From assembly GCF_000499845.2 (NCBI RefSeq), contig NC_023758.2, positions 36,492,608 to 36,556,607 on the forward strand: DNA of 64,000 bases, read 5' to 3'. A program made the position numbers and the translations under genes. Source of the stretch: Phaseolus vulgaris. Lineage: Eukaryota; Streptophyta; Magnoliopsida; Fabales; Fabaceae. Each line of letters begins with the position of its first letter. Position 1 is the stretch's first letter. The notes under the pieces are model-generated. The model made no database searches. It saw nothing but the letters and a program-made list of their open reading frames with translations, and was not told the DNA's origin. Of the stretch, positions 10,219 to 22,234 are shown piece by piece.

Positions 10219-11933
10219 AGCTAATGCTAAGAGTGTTTTCAACATTAAGGTGACATTAAAATGTTCGAATTGTGCTCAGGGCTTAAAGTGAACTTTATGA
10301 AGAGTAGAATTGGTGGGTTGGGGATTGATCAGACTACGTTGCAACGATTCGTGACTATTCTTGGTGTTGAGGTAATGACAACACCTTTTAAATACTTGGG
10401 GGTTGGTGGTTGAGGGTTATCACAAGAGGGGTGTTTTCTGGGGTGGGGTGATTGAGAGATTGGAGTCTAGGTTGAGAAGATGGAGAGGCAAAATCCTTTC
10501 TTTGGCTGAGAATTTACCTGATTAAGTCTGTGTTGTCGTTAATTCCACTTTTCTACCTTTCCCTTTATAAAGTGCCTACATTTGTACTAAAGGAGTTATA
10601 AAGAATTCATAGGCGTTTCCTTTTGGGGGTGGGGGTCGGAGGGGAGGAAAATTGCTTGGGCTGCGTGGAAGAAAGTCTGTGAGCCTCATGAGGCAGGTGG
10701 TCTTGGTATTATTGACTTGAAAGTTTTCAATATAACACTTTTAGGGAAATGGGTTTGAGGTCTGGGGATAGATAAGGGCGACTTATGGAAGGATGTTATT
10801 GAGTCTAAATACGAAGGGTGGAAAAGTCTGAGAGAACAAATGAGTCCTACTAAGATGTCCCTTTGGTGGAAATATTTGAAGGAGGTTTGGGAGTTGGAGA
10901 GTTGAGGAAGGAGGTTTGAAGATTGTTTCAAGTGGAAGATTGGAAATGGGAAGTCTATCAGTTTCTGGGAAGACAATTGGGAGGCGCGCGGTAACCTAAA
11001 GAGTGTTTTTCCAAGATTGTGTTCTTTAAGCTGTCTGCCAGAGTCTAAAGTGACTGAGTGTGGGTATTGGGTTGACGAAGTCTAGAAGTGGAATCTTGTT
11101 TGGAGAAGGAACCTGTTCGAGTGGAAAAAGGATATGGAAAGGCAACTTTTTTAGGTGCTCCAAGGATTGGGGCTAGTTTTGGATATGGATGATGGTTGGG
11201 TCTGAAAGGACGGTGAGTTCTCTACGTACACGGTTAATTCTGCTTATGTTATCTTAAGGGGTGAGCCTGAAGGGGGGATCAATACTGGGTTTGTTATGTT
11301 TTGGAAGACTAAGGCTTTTCCTTCGGCCCACGTCACTGCTTGGAGGGTATTTGAAAATAAGTTAGCCACCAAAGGAAATTTGGCAAGGAGAGGGGTAGAG
11401 CTCAGGAATGTTTTATGTATTATGTGCAGGGTGGAAGAGGAGTCCTATCATCATTTTTTAGTGCAGAATAGCTTGGCTGGTCAGGAGTCAGTGTTACGCT
11501 TGGTTAGGTTTGGCGTCCGTGGACCACTCTGATGCTTTCTTTCACTTCCTACAGTTTAGGATGTGTAATGCATAAGAATCTGTTAATGTGATTTGGCGAA
11601 CCATTTGGACTCCTGTAGTAAACGAGATTTGGAGACGCAAGAATAAGGTAATTTTTAAAGGGGGAGTGGTGAATGTTTCGAAAGTGTTTACGCTTATTCA
11701 ACTAAAGTCTTGGTCGTGGGTTGTATCCAAGGTACCTTCAACTGTTTTCTCTTATTCTGAATGGTGTCTTGATCCTTTGGCTTGCATGTATTAGATTTAG
11801 AGGTGTTTTTCAGTTTTGTTTTCCTTGGTTGGGTGTAGGTGGGTGTGCCCTCCACAGTTGTTAGGAGGTAGATAAGGGTTTGATCAACCCTGAAATGGTT
11901 CATATTTATTATTCTTTCTTACAGATAAAAAAA
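9510..11933 (+). mobile_element. 5'-truncated L1-type LINE (reverse transcriptase, zf-RVT region, A-tail)
   Basis: The element starts inside ORF2 at the RT motif PDGFNF, continues to a 3' UTR, and ends in a short A-tail at 11926-11933. A 15-bp target duplication flanks it. Many stops and frameshifts show that it is old and inactive. Coding relics on the plus strand include LIPKNDNPQQLNDFRPISLV, KVDYEKAYDF, GLRQGDPLTPFLFL and the C-terminal zinc-finger-like CIMCRVEEESYHHF. A piece equivalent to its 3' half lies inverted at 40745-41905, beside BBE-like pseudogene 3. Confidence 0.9.
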
Positions 11934-11948
11934 AGTGGGTTTATGCAT

Positions 11949-12716
11949 AGTTGGATATTTTAATGAATCAATACTTTATATGTTTTTTACTATTCTTTTA
12001 ATAACATAGAAACACCCAGGTGTTGTCTAATGAGTTTGACACTGAGAGACCGTCTAACAATTTTAATATTACAAGACTGTATAACAAATTTACATCTTAA
12101 TAGATCGTTTCATCTGCCTTTGCCATAAGCATTAGAAAAAATTAATGTTGATCTAACTTGCACTAACTTAATAAATATAAATAATAAATAAATAATATTG
12201 ACTCCTAGCATCGACTAAGTTGACACTAATTTAACATTAATATAAATATTTTTAATTATTAAAGGATGATTTTATTAAGTGAACTTTATTAGTTTTAGAT
12301 AATCCAATATTAATTTGACATTTACACGAATACTTTTATTTATTGAAAAGTTAATATTGACTTACAGTTAGCTAAGTTGACTCTCTTTTAATAACGAGTA
12401 TCAGTTTAATTGACGTAAATATTTCACAAATATAAAATTAAATCTAATGATTTTATGTTTATCAACTTTTTTTATCATTTTAGAGTAGTCATCAACTCTA
12501 ATTTATAATATTGCACTTTTGTCAATAATATTCTAAAAACATGACATTTTTCTGAACACTATTATTAAGTGTAACTCTAAATATTTGAATTACTATAAAA
12601 AAACATAAATTAGAAGCATAACAACATATTTTATTTGAAGGGTAGATACTAGATGGTTTACCATTCATTAAATTTATTTTATTTGAATTCTACATACTAG
12701 ATGGTTTTAAAATAAT
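11949..12716. other. AT-rich spacer between the LINE and BBE-like gene 2
   Basis: Contains repeated elements of the type AAGTTGACACTAATTTAACATTAAT at about 12150-12430. The same kind of repeat occurs in the opposite sense at 34390-34600. They may be ends of a DNA transposon, but no terminus or target duplication was found. No gene is seen. Confidence 0.4.
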
Positions 12717-14333
12717 TTAATATTCTTCCATGGACAGTATAGGAATGCTTTGTTCGTTCCTGAAAAAGTTTTTAGGATCAACCTTGGTCTTCACTTTAGC
12801 CAATCTCTTGAAGTTATTATTGAAATACTTCAAACCCCAAATGCTGGCTTGGGTGTAGCTTGTGTAACCATTGTTATTTACCCCAATGTCAAGGTCTCTG
12901 TAATTTATATATGCAGCTCTTGGAGAATTTGAAACATAAGGTTCCATATATTTATACTCTCTTCTAATAAAATTCATGTGTCTTTGTGCTATCCCGTCCC
13001 CTTCCTCTTGCCAGGTGACCCAATAGTGTATATGAAAAATGTATTGAGATCTGTGCGAGAACGCAATTTCAGACTCTGAAATCTCGTTCATTATGCCCCC
13101 ATAAGGAGCCAATTGAAGTTGAGCATATTCAACCTTAGCGTCACAAAGCAAACGCCATAATCCTCGTAATCCCTCGATAGGAATAGGTTTTTTCACATAA
13201 TCAGATTTTCCTTTGTAATTTCCATAACGAATTTGAGTTTTGTTGAGCAAAGATTCGGGGGGTTCATTTCCTGAAGATCCAATCAACAAAGCATTGTTGA
13301 AAACAGCTGAGCCAATCCAACTCGTCTCTTTACAGTCGTTTCTGTCCAAACCCAACTCTGGGAGGCTGTTTTGCATCAATGGAATAAGCTCTTCTACTCC
13401 TCCCAGAAACAAGGACACAAATCTGGCTTGTATTGTTAGCTTTCCATGTTGACTTGAATTAACCCTTGCTATGTCCACCCTAATTATTATGCGTTCGTCC
13501 AATTTATGGGCCACAAGCTGCCACTTTTGAATGATCTCGGTTGCATTCTCTTCCAATGTCCTTGAAACATCGAACACTGTCACGGTTGATGGAACTGGAA
13601 CCAGTTTTACCTTCCAAGCCACAATGACTCCAAAGCTTGCTCCACCACCTCCTCTAATGGCCCAAAACAGATCCTCACCCATGGCTTGTCTGTCAAGAAG
13701 GTTACCATTCACATCGATTATGTGAGCATCTATGACATTGTCTGCAGCAAGACCGTACTTACGCATCATGAGTCCATAACCACCTCCACTGATGTGACCA
13801 CCAATGCCCACACTAGAGCACAAACCAGCTGGGAACCCTAGCGTTTTGCTTTTTTGGCTAATGCTGTAGTAAAGTTCACCAAGGGTTGCCCCAGATTGAA
13901 CCCATGCAGTTCGGTTTTCTTCGTCAACTGTGATTTGTCGAAGGTTTAAGAGGTCAAGGAGGACAAATGGAACCTGGGCAACGTAGGAGAGACCCTCGTA
14001 ATCATGGCCTCCACTTCGGGTTCGAATCTGCAGGTCATGGCGTTGGGAACAAATTATAGTGGCTTGAATTTGGGAAACATCCAGTGGTGTGACAATGACA
14101 AGGGGTTTTGAGCTTGAGTTGGAGAATCTATGATTTTCAATGGTATGATCTAGGAGAGAGGAGTATGAAGAGTTGGTTTGGGTGTAAACAACATTGGAGA
14201 TTGTGTTGGTTATGTGGGGATAATTGTAAAGACATCGAACAAAGTTTTCATGAGAATCTGCTGAAGAAGGTTGAAAGGAAAAAAAGAGTGCAATGACAGT
14301 AACATAGGTAAAGTAGGAGCTTAGATACTTCAT
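12717..14333 (-). CDS. BBE-like FAD-linked oxidase 2 (intact, intronless)
   Basis: A 538-residue secreted flavoprotein of the berberine-bridge-enzyme-like family. The signal peptide covers residues 1-25 (…FSFQPSSADSHEN). His110 in RSGGHDYEG and Cys172 in GFPAGLC are the expected bicovalent FAD anchors. [10 protein letters not shown] follows, and [13 protein letters not shown] lies in the C-terminal BBE domain. It is uninterrupted and full length. It differs from gene 1 by scattered substitutions only, including GLC-SSVG against GVC-ATVG around the flavin Cys. The start is supported by the signal peptide and by the TATA box at 14395-14406. A LINE lies 0.8 kb downstream. Pseudogene 3 at 39137 is its closest relative in the window. 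The substrate is unknown. Confidence 0.95.
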   Translation of the reverse strand: MKYLSSYFTYVTVIALFFSFQPSSADSHENFVRCLYNYPHITNTISNVVYTQTNSSYSSLLDHTIENHRFSNSSSKPLVIVTPLDVSQIQATIICSQRHDLQIRTRSGGHDYEGLSYVAQVPFVLLDLLNLRQITVDEENRTAWVQSGATLGELYYSISQKSKTLGFPAGLCSSVGIGGHISGGGYGLMMRKYGLAADNVIDAHIIDVNGNLLDRQAMGEDLFWAIRGGGGASFGVIVAWKVKLVPVPSTVTVFDVSRTLEENATEIIQKWQLVAHKLDERIIIRVDIARVNSSQHGKLTIQARFVSLFLGGVEELIPLMQNSLPELGLDRNDCKETSWIGSAVFNNALLIGSSGNEPPESLLNKTQIRYGNYKGKSDYVKKPIPIEGLRGLWRLLCDAKVEYAQLQLAPYGGIMNEISESEIAFSHRSQYIFHIHYWVTWQEEGDGIAQRHMNFIRREYKYMEPYVSNSPRAAYINYRDLDIGVNNNGYTSYTQASIWGLKYFNNNFKRLAKVKTKVDPKNFFRNEQSIPILSMEEY

Positions 14334-14394
14334 TTCTATGTATGGTTTGTTGTTGATAAGAGAATTGTAATTTGAGAATGAGCAATGCGAAGTC

Positions 14395-14406
14395 CCTAAT
14401 TTATAG
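14395..14406 (-). promoter_or_regulatory. TATA box of BBE-like gene 2
   Basis: The minus strand reads CTATAAATTAGG about 62-73 bp before the ATG. The context ACTACTATAAATTAG is shared with gene 1. In pseudogene 3 the same place reads CTACAATAAATTAGG, so its TATA core is altered. Confidence 0.65.
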
Positions 14407-15423
14407 TAGTCTGGAGTCTGATGTTATACCACTCATCCTAAACTGTAACATTTACTTTATATTTCAATAAATTATTATTTTATTATAATATTGCTTTTTA
14501 TATTATTTTAAGCAAGATGCGACAAATGTGCCAATGTATATATATTTTTTGACTAAATTTTTTGTTAAAGTAAATAATATACATTTGATATTATTTATAA
14601 TAATATAATAATATTTTAAATTATAAAATAAATAAATAAAATAAGATATTAATATATTAAGATATAAAGTGTATGTTTTTAGTATAGAGAGTATTAATAT
14701 ATATCAACACCCATATTTGACCAATTAATGTGAGTTTAATGTCAACAACCATAATTAGTGTAGATACTAGGTTACGCAAGCGCCAGAAAAGAAAATACAT
14801 TATTTTAACTGATGTTGACCAATGTCTAAATTCTTTGTTATTTCCTTATTTCATATTTAATAAAGAAAAACTCAGTTAAATAAATATTTTTAATAGCTAT
14901 CTATATGTAAGACCGAGCTTTTTTATACGAGAAATAGTTGCTTGCACATAGAAGGAATTAAATAAGGGATGTTCAATGCTTATTGTTATATTTACCATAT
15001 TCAAAATTTAATAATATATTTTTTTGACATCTTTTTTTTATTGAGAAGTGATATATTAATATTTTAATTTAATTTAATTTATTTTTTAATTTAAAATATT
15101 ATTATATTATTATAAAGAGTTGTGAAATGTGACATCCTAAAATATTAATATTTTTATTATTTCTATTTTATTTTTTTATTAAAAATATTATTATATTATT
15201 ATAAAGAATTGTGAAGTGTGTGCTTTACTGTCAAAAGATAAGTTTTCCTTTTTCATTTAAACATGTTATACTAATGAAATCTTTTCTACTATGAATGTTA
15301 TAAATTAACGATTATCATCAAATCCTAATCACGGAAAAGTTTTTAAGATAGTTTTATCAATAATATTGAACGAATTAAAATTAAAGTATTTCCTAATGTA
15401 CTAGTTAATTTTTAATTTCTATC
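14407..15423. repeat. BBE-upstream block (promoter-side duplicated sequence)
   Basis: AT-rich sequence upstream of gene 2, reproduced inverted upstream of pseudogene 3 at 38206-39094. Its distal part (from about 14790) recurs at 27307-27759, where no BBE gene follows, and inverted at 42020-42654. Shared landmarks are TTTAATAAAGAAAAACTCAG, GAAGGAATTAAATAAGG, AAAGAATTGTGAAGTGTGTG and AAGATAAGTTTTCC. Cis-elements cannot be assigned from sequence alone. Confidence 0.75.
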
Positions 15424-15653
15424 AAATTCGAAATACTATAATCAGTTCATAAGTACTTTTAGTACACATTGCTACTCATGATCATGTACGAGACTAAATA
15501 CTTTTAATATTGTAATGCAGACACACTTTTCAGTTTTGTAACTGTGCTATGTTGGGGTAGATTTTGAATATATATGATGAATATATATAACAGTTTACGT
15601 ACGCTGCATTGTTTGTGGGAAGCACATATTCAGTCTCAGTTACTCTGTTACTT

Positions 15654-15725
15654 TTGGAGATCCCACATCGACTAGAGATTAGAGTTTTTCATTGTATATA
15701 AGTGGATGCAAACATCAACCATATG
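15654..15725 (+). mobile_element. TRIM-type LTR fragment
   Basis: TTGGAGATCCCACATCGACT and ATTGTATATAAGTGGATGCAAAC match, in the opposite orientation, the LTRs of the TRIM element at 19767-20102. The fragment breaks off at CCATATG, where copia-derived sequence begins. Confidence 0.7.
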
Positions 15726-16834
15726 TGCCGATAACATTGCTCATAATACTGAGAAAAATCTTGTGACTGGTAATATTGATTTCATTGGAAATAATGATGT
15801 TCATATTCAATCTGGTGATTCTTTTGAATCCGATGGTCATGTTAATGAGGCACAATCCCCTTAAAACAACTGGATGTCAACAATTTTTTCCTACATGGAG
15901 ACCTTGTAGAGACTGTCTACATGAAACCTCCATGGGGCCTTCTTCTTCCTAATAGTACTCATGTTTGCAAATTACAACGATTTGTATGGTCTTCGACAAG
16001 CGGGAAGGCACACTGGAAATGATGCTGAGGAAATTTCTCACATTACAAATCTGCTGGACCAACAGTTCAAAATAAAAAATCTTGGAGACCTCACCTTCTT
16101 CTAGGGTCTTGAGGTGGCACACAACTCCATTGGTATTCATCTCTGTCAAAGAAAATACACTTTATATCTGTTACATGATGTTGGATTGTGCACCCATGCC
16201 CACTCCTATGCTCCACTCTTCTCGACTCTCTCCATCCCAAGGTGTTCCCCTCTCTGAACATCAACAAGATGCCTTTCATGTTTTACGGTATCTCAAAGTT
16301 GCACCAGGATCAGGTATATTCTTCCATTCTTCTAATTCCATTCAATTAAAATGCTTTAGTGATTCTGATTGGGCAACATGTCCTACAACAAGGAAACCCA
16401 TTACTGGATTTTCAGTTTTTTTAGGCAATTTGCTCATCGCATGGAAATCCAAAAAGCAGCAGACCATTTCAAGAAGCTCCTCAGAAGTAGATTATAGAGC
16501 CATGACAGCTATTACATGTGAAATCTAGTGGTTAATGTACCTTCTCCAAGACTTTCGGGTTACTAGTGTTCAACCTGCTATCCTCTATTGTGACAACCAA
16601 TCTGTAATTCAAATAGCCAACAATTTAGTCTTCCATGAACGTACCAAACATATAGAAATTGACTGCCATATTGTTCGCGAAAAGGTTGCAGTTGGGCTTC
16701 TCAAACTTCTTCCCATTTCCTCCTCCATGCAAGTTGCGGACATTCTAACCAAACCACTTCCCCACAACACCTTTATCTTAATACATTCCAAGCTAGGAAT
16801 GAAGAATATCTATTACCAGCTTGAGGGGGGCTAA
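15726..16834 (+). pseudogene. Ty1/copia RT-RNase H remnant
   Basis: Broken frames give an INT-RT linker (…VNEAQSP), then FLHGDLVETVYMKPP, KNLGDLTFF and, in RNase H, FSDSDWATCPTTRKPITGFS, WKSKKQQTISRSSSEVDYRA, CDNQSVIQIANN, HERTKHIEIDCH and VADILTKPLP. The RT core with its YVDD box is missing, deleted after the HGDL motif. RNase H ends at a stop just before a polypurine tract (GAGGGGGGC, about 16822-16832), so this is the true 3' coding end of a copia element. Confidence 0.85.
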
Positions 16835-17148
16835 TGAAATTTTTGGTTATATATGTTATTTTTTCTCTCTTGGGTTATTGGGCTGCATATAGTTTTAGGG
16901 CCCATTCTCTCTTTTGTTTTACATGTATTATATACTCTCCGCTTCTCTGCTTGTACGGAACTTGAGAGAATTTAAAAAAAATTCCCCCTTTCATCTTTAC
17001 TCTATTCTAGCTTTCCAGCACCTCTTTTCTTCTAGGGCTCCTATCTTCTTTTGTTCCCTTTTCTTCCGCTTTCGTGCTTTGCCCTTTGTCCCCTTTTTGG
17101 GCTGTTTTTTGTATTGCATGAAGGAGCCTAGCAGCACCTCTCCGCCCA
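16835..17148 (+). mobile_element. Copia LTR and leader between permuted coding halves
   Basis: Starts TAATGAAATTTTTGG directly after the polypurine tract and runs as pyrimidine-rich, non-coding sequence into the gag start at about 17149. A canonical TG start and a TGGTATCAGAGC primer-binding site are not visible, so the boundaries are approximate. It is the only LTR of this copia copy. Confidence 0.55.
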
Positions 17149-19773
17149 ATGAACGTCACAGTCATGGCAGAAGCGGCAAAAGAAACGTCTGATCATCCCA
17201 CATCTGATCAGACCTATCTGTCTTTGCATCTTAATGAGAATCCTGGAATCTGCTTGGTATCACCCGTTCTTGATTCAACGAATTACCATTCCTGGAGTAG
17301 ATCAATCATGACAACTTTGAGTGCGAAAAATAAACTAGAATTTGTCCTTGGCACGCATCCCTGCCCAACGAAGGATTATTCTACTTATGCCGCATGGAAT
17401 CGTTGTAACAACATGGTGGAGTCATGGTTGGTGCATTCAGTCTCTCTTTCGATAAAGGAAGAGCATCATTTGGATGGATTCAACTGTTGATGTGTGGAAC
17501 GATCTCAAAACTAGGTATTCCCAAGGTAACTTTCTAGATTTTCTAATATATAAATGGAAGCTGCTACCCTATGTCAGGGAGACCAATCTGTTACCGATTA
17601 TTTTACTAAACTCCATATTATTTGGGATGAAATTGAGAATTTTAGACCTAACCTAACCTGTGCTTGTAAGACAAATTGCGCTTGTTATTGTGATGTTATG
17701 ACTCTTCTGAATCAAAGAAAGCTTGAAGAACAGGCAACGCAGTTTCTTCGTGGACTAAATGAACAATATCACAACATCAAGTCTCACGTTCTTTTGATGG
17801 AACCAATTCCTCCCATATCAAAGATTTTTTTCTCTAGTGGTACAACAAGAACATCAGTTGGTTAGTAATACCTTGGTTACCAATATTAACAATGTTGTTA
17901 GTAATATTAGTGTTAACTGCAACCCTAGTTTTGCTTTTATTACTTGTAACTTTTGTGGTAAGATTGGTCACACTGAAAAAGTTTGTTTTCGAAAGAATGG
18001 CTTTCCCAATAAGGACAATAGAACGTACAAAAACAACAATAATAAGAAAATTTGCACTCATTGTGGTATAAGTGGTCATACTGTTGAGAATTGCTACAAG
18101 AAGCATGGTTATCCTCCTGGATATAAATTTTCAAATGGTGGAAAACCCAGTCAGATTAATAGTATTGTGTCTATTGATGATGTTTCCTCTGAAAATTGTC
18201 AAAAAGGACAGGAAGAGGGCAACATTACCCTCACTCCTTTGCAGTACCAGATTCTTTCAGACATATTCAAGCAAAGTAAAGGTACTGCTAATAACAACAA
18301 TATGATCAATCCAACACAAGTGAATCAGGTGGGATCTTTCTCCACACATTCAGCTCACCAAGTGACGGATCAACCTTCAACAGGTAATCTTTCTATCAAA
18401 ACTAATTCTTGCTGGGTTTTGGATTCAGGAGCTACTGATCATGTATGTGTTTCTTTATCAAATTTTGCCTCATATAAACCTGTTCCTATAAATCTTCCAA
18501 ATGGTCATCATGTTCTGGCTAAATATTTTGGCACTGTTGTCTTTAATAAAAAAATTTACCTTAGCAATGTTCTGTATCTACCAAACTTTGCTTTTAATTT
18601 GATATCTGTCTAAAAAATTACTTCTGATTTTGTTTACAGATTAACTTTCTCTTCAAATAAATGTGAAATACAGGACAATTTTACCAACGAGAGGATTGGT
18701 ACAGTTAAGACCACAAATGGCTTGTATATTCTTGATTCTGCTGTTTTTTGTAATTCTAGTTTCAAAACTGTTGCTTCTTCTTACAGTACTACTGATAAAA
18801 ATCATAATCTATGGCGCAATAGAATGGGTCATATTTCTGATGAGAGATTATTTGTTTTGAGAACTCAATTTCCTTTTATTACTACAAATAAAACCCATGT
18901 GTGTGATACTTGCCATAGAGCAAATCAAAAGAAATTGTCTTTCAATTTGAGTAGTTCCCGTACTAATTTCTGTTTTGAATTACTCCATATGGATATTTGG
19001 GGTCCATGTTCTGTCTCTTCTATGTATGGTCATAAGTACTTTTTAACTATTGTTGATGACTTTTCACGTTTTACTTGGCTTATACCCATGGTCACTAAAT
19101 TTGAAACTAGAATTCATATTGAAAATTTTATTGCATATGTTAAAAATCAGTTTGAAAGCAGTGTTAAAATTATTTGTACTGATAACGAAGTAGAATTTAC
19201 CAAGAAATTTTTTTCTCTTCTAAAGGTATTATTCATCAAACTACTTGTGTTGAGACACCTGAACAAAACGATATTGCTGAAAGAAAACACCAACATATCT
19301 TAAATGTAACTCGTGCTCTCATTTTTTAAGCAAACTTACATCCTTTATTTTGGAATTTTGCTGCTTTACATGTTGTTCTTTTGACAAACTGCACTTCGAC
19401 TCCTTTATTAGACAATAAATCTCCTCATGAGAAATTGCATGCTAAATCATATGATCTAACTATCCTTCGTGTTTTTGGATGCCTTTGTCATTCTAGCACT
19501 ATCACTGCTAATAGAAAAAAGTTTGATGCATGTGTTGTTTCTGGTGTTTTCTTGGGTTTTCAGCCTCATACTAAAGGCTATGTTTTCTTAAATCTCAAAA
19601 ATAAAAAAATTGAGGTCTCAAGGCATGTAATTTTTCATGAACATCAATTTCCTTATAAATTGAATGTTGATAATAATAAAAGACCCAACAATTTATCTCT
19701 TCCCATTCCCCAAAGTTATGTTTTTACTAATGATTTTATTCATGATAATTCTCCTGATAAAATCGACTCATAG
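17149..19773 (+). pseudogene. Ty1/copia gag-protease-integrase remnant
   Basis: Several frameshifted frames read through a UBN2-type gag (SPVLDSTNYHSWSRSI) and two zinc knuckles (CNFCGKIGHTEKVC and CTHCGISGHTVENC). The protease WVLDSGATDHVC and the integrase H-C-C motif (CDTCHRANQKK) follow, then DIWGPC, DDFSRFTW and the post-integrase VFGCLCHS, GYVFLNLK, SRHVIFHE. It stops at 19773 before any RT sequence. The missing RT-RNase H half is upstream at 15726-16834. The DDE core is damaged by frameshifts near 19250. Confidence 0.9.
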
Positions 19774-20102
19774 GGTTGAGGTTTGCACCCACTTATATAC
19801 AATGAAAGGCTCTAATCTTTAGTCGATGTGGGATCTCCAAAACACCCCCCTCACGCCGAGACTGTCAACTCATGCGTGGGACTATATATTATGGGTGGTC
19901 CGATAGCGGCCTGATAGCGGGTGACACGATAGACCCAACACAAACACATGCTAGGATATGCTCGAAATTGCTCTGATACCATATTACGAACTGGACTTTA
20001 AGCCTAACTCAACCCCATAAAACCGGCTCATAGGGTTGAAGTTTGCACCCACTTATATACAATGAAAGGCTCTAATCTCTAGTCGATGTGGGATCTCCAA
20101 CA
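19767..20102 (-). mobile_element. TRIM (terminal-repeat retrotransposon in miniature)
   Basis: On the minus strand a 121-bp LTR (19982-20102) starts TGTTGGAGATCCCACATC and ends near TTCGTAATA. It is followed by a perfect initiator-Met primer site TGGTATCAGAGC (19970-19981), about 125 bp of non-coding interior, a GAGGGGGGTG polypurine tract and a truncated second LTR (19767-19843). The element has no coding capacity and must be mobilised in trans. Confidence 0.85.
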
Positions 20103-20445
20103 CATCGTAATACTTACGTATATAAACGAGAGCCAAAGAAAATGTAGCTGGAATATCTTCCGTGTTGCCTCACGTTAAAAATGTGATTGAATTATATGAC
20201 AATTGTTCTGACAATAGAGATACAACTTGTGGGTTGTTTGAGAGAGGAAACGAGATTCAACTCTGATAACAATACAGATACAACTTAGTGAGATGTTCTA
20301 GCTTAAGGAAGTTAATTTATTTGCGAATGTGATATCAGCTAAGGAAATCTCCGTAGATTTGGTCGAGGTGGAAGGCAGTGTTTTAAAAGGAATATCTAAG
20401 AAACATATAAGATAGTCATATAAATAAGGAGTTTTGTGAATCTAG
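20103..20445. other. Unresolved sequence left of arm A
   Basis: No recognisable gene or terminus. Homology with the other arm starts only at about 20446, so this stretch lies outside the inverted duplication. Confidence 0.4.
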
Positions 20446-20447
20446 TT

Positions 20448-21775
20448 TTGTTTCAGATATTTTTTTCAAGGAGGCACCTTGACACAATTAACTTCTGAAA
20501 ATCAAACTTTTGCTTTGACTAACAGATACTAGAGAGTTTCATGGAGTTGAAGAAAAGGTTTGTTAGTACTTCAATGTTGGTGATTTCTCATATAGAAAAA
20601 TCTTTCGAGGTTTATTATGATGCTTCACATAAAGGATTGAATTGTGTTTTAATGCAAGAGAAGAGAACAGTTGCATATGCTTTAAGGCAACTCAAAGTTC
20701 ATAAGAGAAATTATCCTATTTATAACTTAGAGTTGGTAGTTGTGGTGTTTACTTTGAAGATTTGAAGACATTATTTGTATGGAGCTCAATTACAGGTGTT
20801 TAACTATCACAAAAGTGTGAAATACTTGTTTGATTAAAAGGAGTTGAATATGAGGTAGAGAAGATGGGTGGAGTTTATGAAAGATTATGATTTTCAGTTG
20901 ATGTATCATCCAGGGAAGGCTAATGTAGTTGCAGATGCTTTGAACAGGAAGTCATACAAGTGTCAACCATGAAAAATAAAGAGCAGAAGTTGATTGAGCA
21001 ATTTAGAAATCTGAATTTGGGAGAAAAATTCTTTGTTGATCATATTAGTTGTAGTAAGTTAACAATAACTAATGATTTCCTTGGAATGATCAAGGAAAAA
21101 AAGTTAGAGGATTCTAGTCAGAAGAATACAATGGAGTTACTAGGTACAAATCAAGCTAGGAACTTTGTGATGGGGGAAGATGGGATCTTAAGATTCAAGG
21201 GCAGAACTTGCATACCTGCAAATGAAGAGCTAAAGAGAATGATCCTAAAGGAGGGTCACAAGGATCATTTTAATCTACTTCCCATTATGAATAAGATGTA
21301 CCAAGATCTGAAGGAGTACTTTTGGTGGTCAGGCATGTGGAAAGAAATAACTCAATATGTTGTTGCATGCTTGACATGTAAGAAGGCAAATGTAGAGCAT
21401 TAGAGACCTAGTGGTTTGTTGCAACAATTGCACCATATGAAGCTCTGTATGGGAGGAAGTGCATAACTCCTTTAGGTTGGTACCAAGATGATGAGACATC
21501 ATTGGTTGGGCCAGAGTTACTAAAGCATACCACTGAGAAGGTGAGACAGATACATGAAAGGATGAAAGCCTCTCAGAGTAGGCAGAAATCATATGCAGAT
21601 TAGAGGATAAAGCCTTTGGAGTTTGCAACTGGAAATGGATAATGTGCAAATCAAAGATAACATGTCTTTTAAAGTAAAATCAATTAAGATTGAAAATCAT
21701 CAGAGTACCCAGCTCAAAGGCATGAACATCAGTATGGTGAAGGTAGTGTGGGTTGATAGATTTGGAGATTCGTCT
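20448..21775 (+). pseudogene. Ty3/gypsy (chromovirus-like) RNase H-integrase remnant
   Basis: Reads LTQLTSENQTFALT, SFEVYYDASHKGLNCVLMQ and VAYALRQLKVHKRNYPIYNLEL (the RNase H start), then [13 protein letters not shown]. The integrase zinc finger follows, with HKDHFN…WWSGMWKEITQYVVACLTCKK, and then the post-integrase LYGRKCITPLGWYQ and KQVRQIHERMKAS-like sequence. The DDE core between the zinc finger and the LYGRK block is deleted. Stops and frameshifts abound. No LTR could be identified. Confidence 0.85.
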
Positions 21776-21779
21776 TGAG

Positions 21780-22030
21780 AAATAATTGAATATAATGTTT
21801 ATAATAATTATAGTAATAATAATAATAATATAAAAACTAAATTTATATAGTAATAATATTGATATTATTACTATTACTAATATTATTATCATATTATTAT
21901 TATTAATGATAATAATAATTTTTTTTATTGTTAATTTTATTATTATTATAAGTAGTAATGATATTTATTATTATTATTATTATTATCAATAAGAATAAAA
22001 ATAATAAATAATAATATTATTATTAAGAAT
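21780..22030. repeat. TAA/ATT microsatellite in arm A
   Basis: An imperfect AATAATAT run. The mirror copy lies at 55925-56130. Confidence 0.85.
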
Positions 22031-22039
22031 AATATTAAT

Positions 22040-22210
22040 AATAATATATGAAATTTTACGTACGAATTTTGTTTTCCTAGTGACTAGATGCATTTATATA
22101 TGAATTTTTTTTCCGTATGTAATAATTATTACGAGTATTCACTTCAGATTTTTTTCCATATGTAATGATTAGGAGCTTTTACATGTGATTTTTTTTTTAT
22201 TTTTTGTAAT
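22040..22210. repeat. Degenerate TTACATACGGAT-type palindrome block
   Basis: TTTTACGTACGAATTTTG, TTTCCGTATGTAATAATTA and TTTCCATATGTAATG are decayed forms of the array at 467-660. The mirror copy is at 55780-55920. Confidence 0.6.
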
Positions 22211-22234
22211 GACTAAGAGTTTTTACATCGGTTT

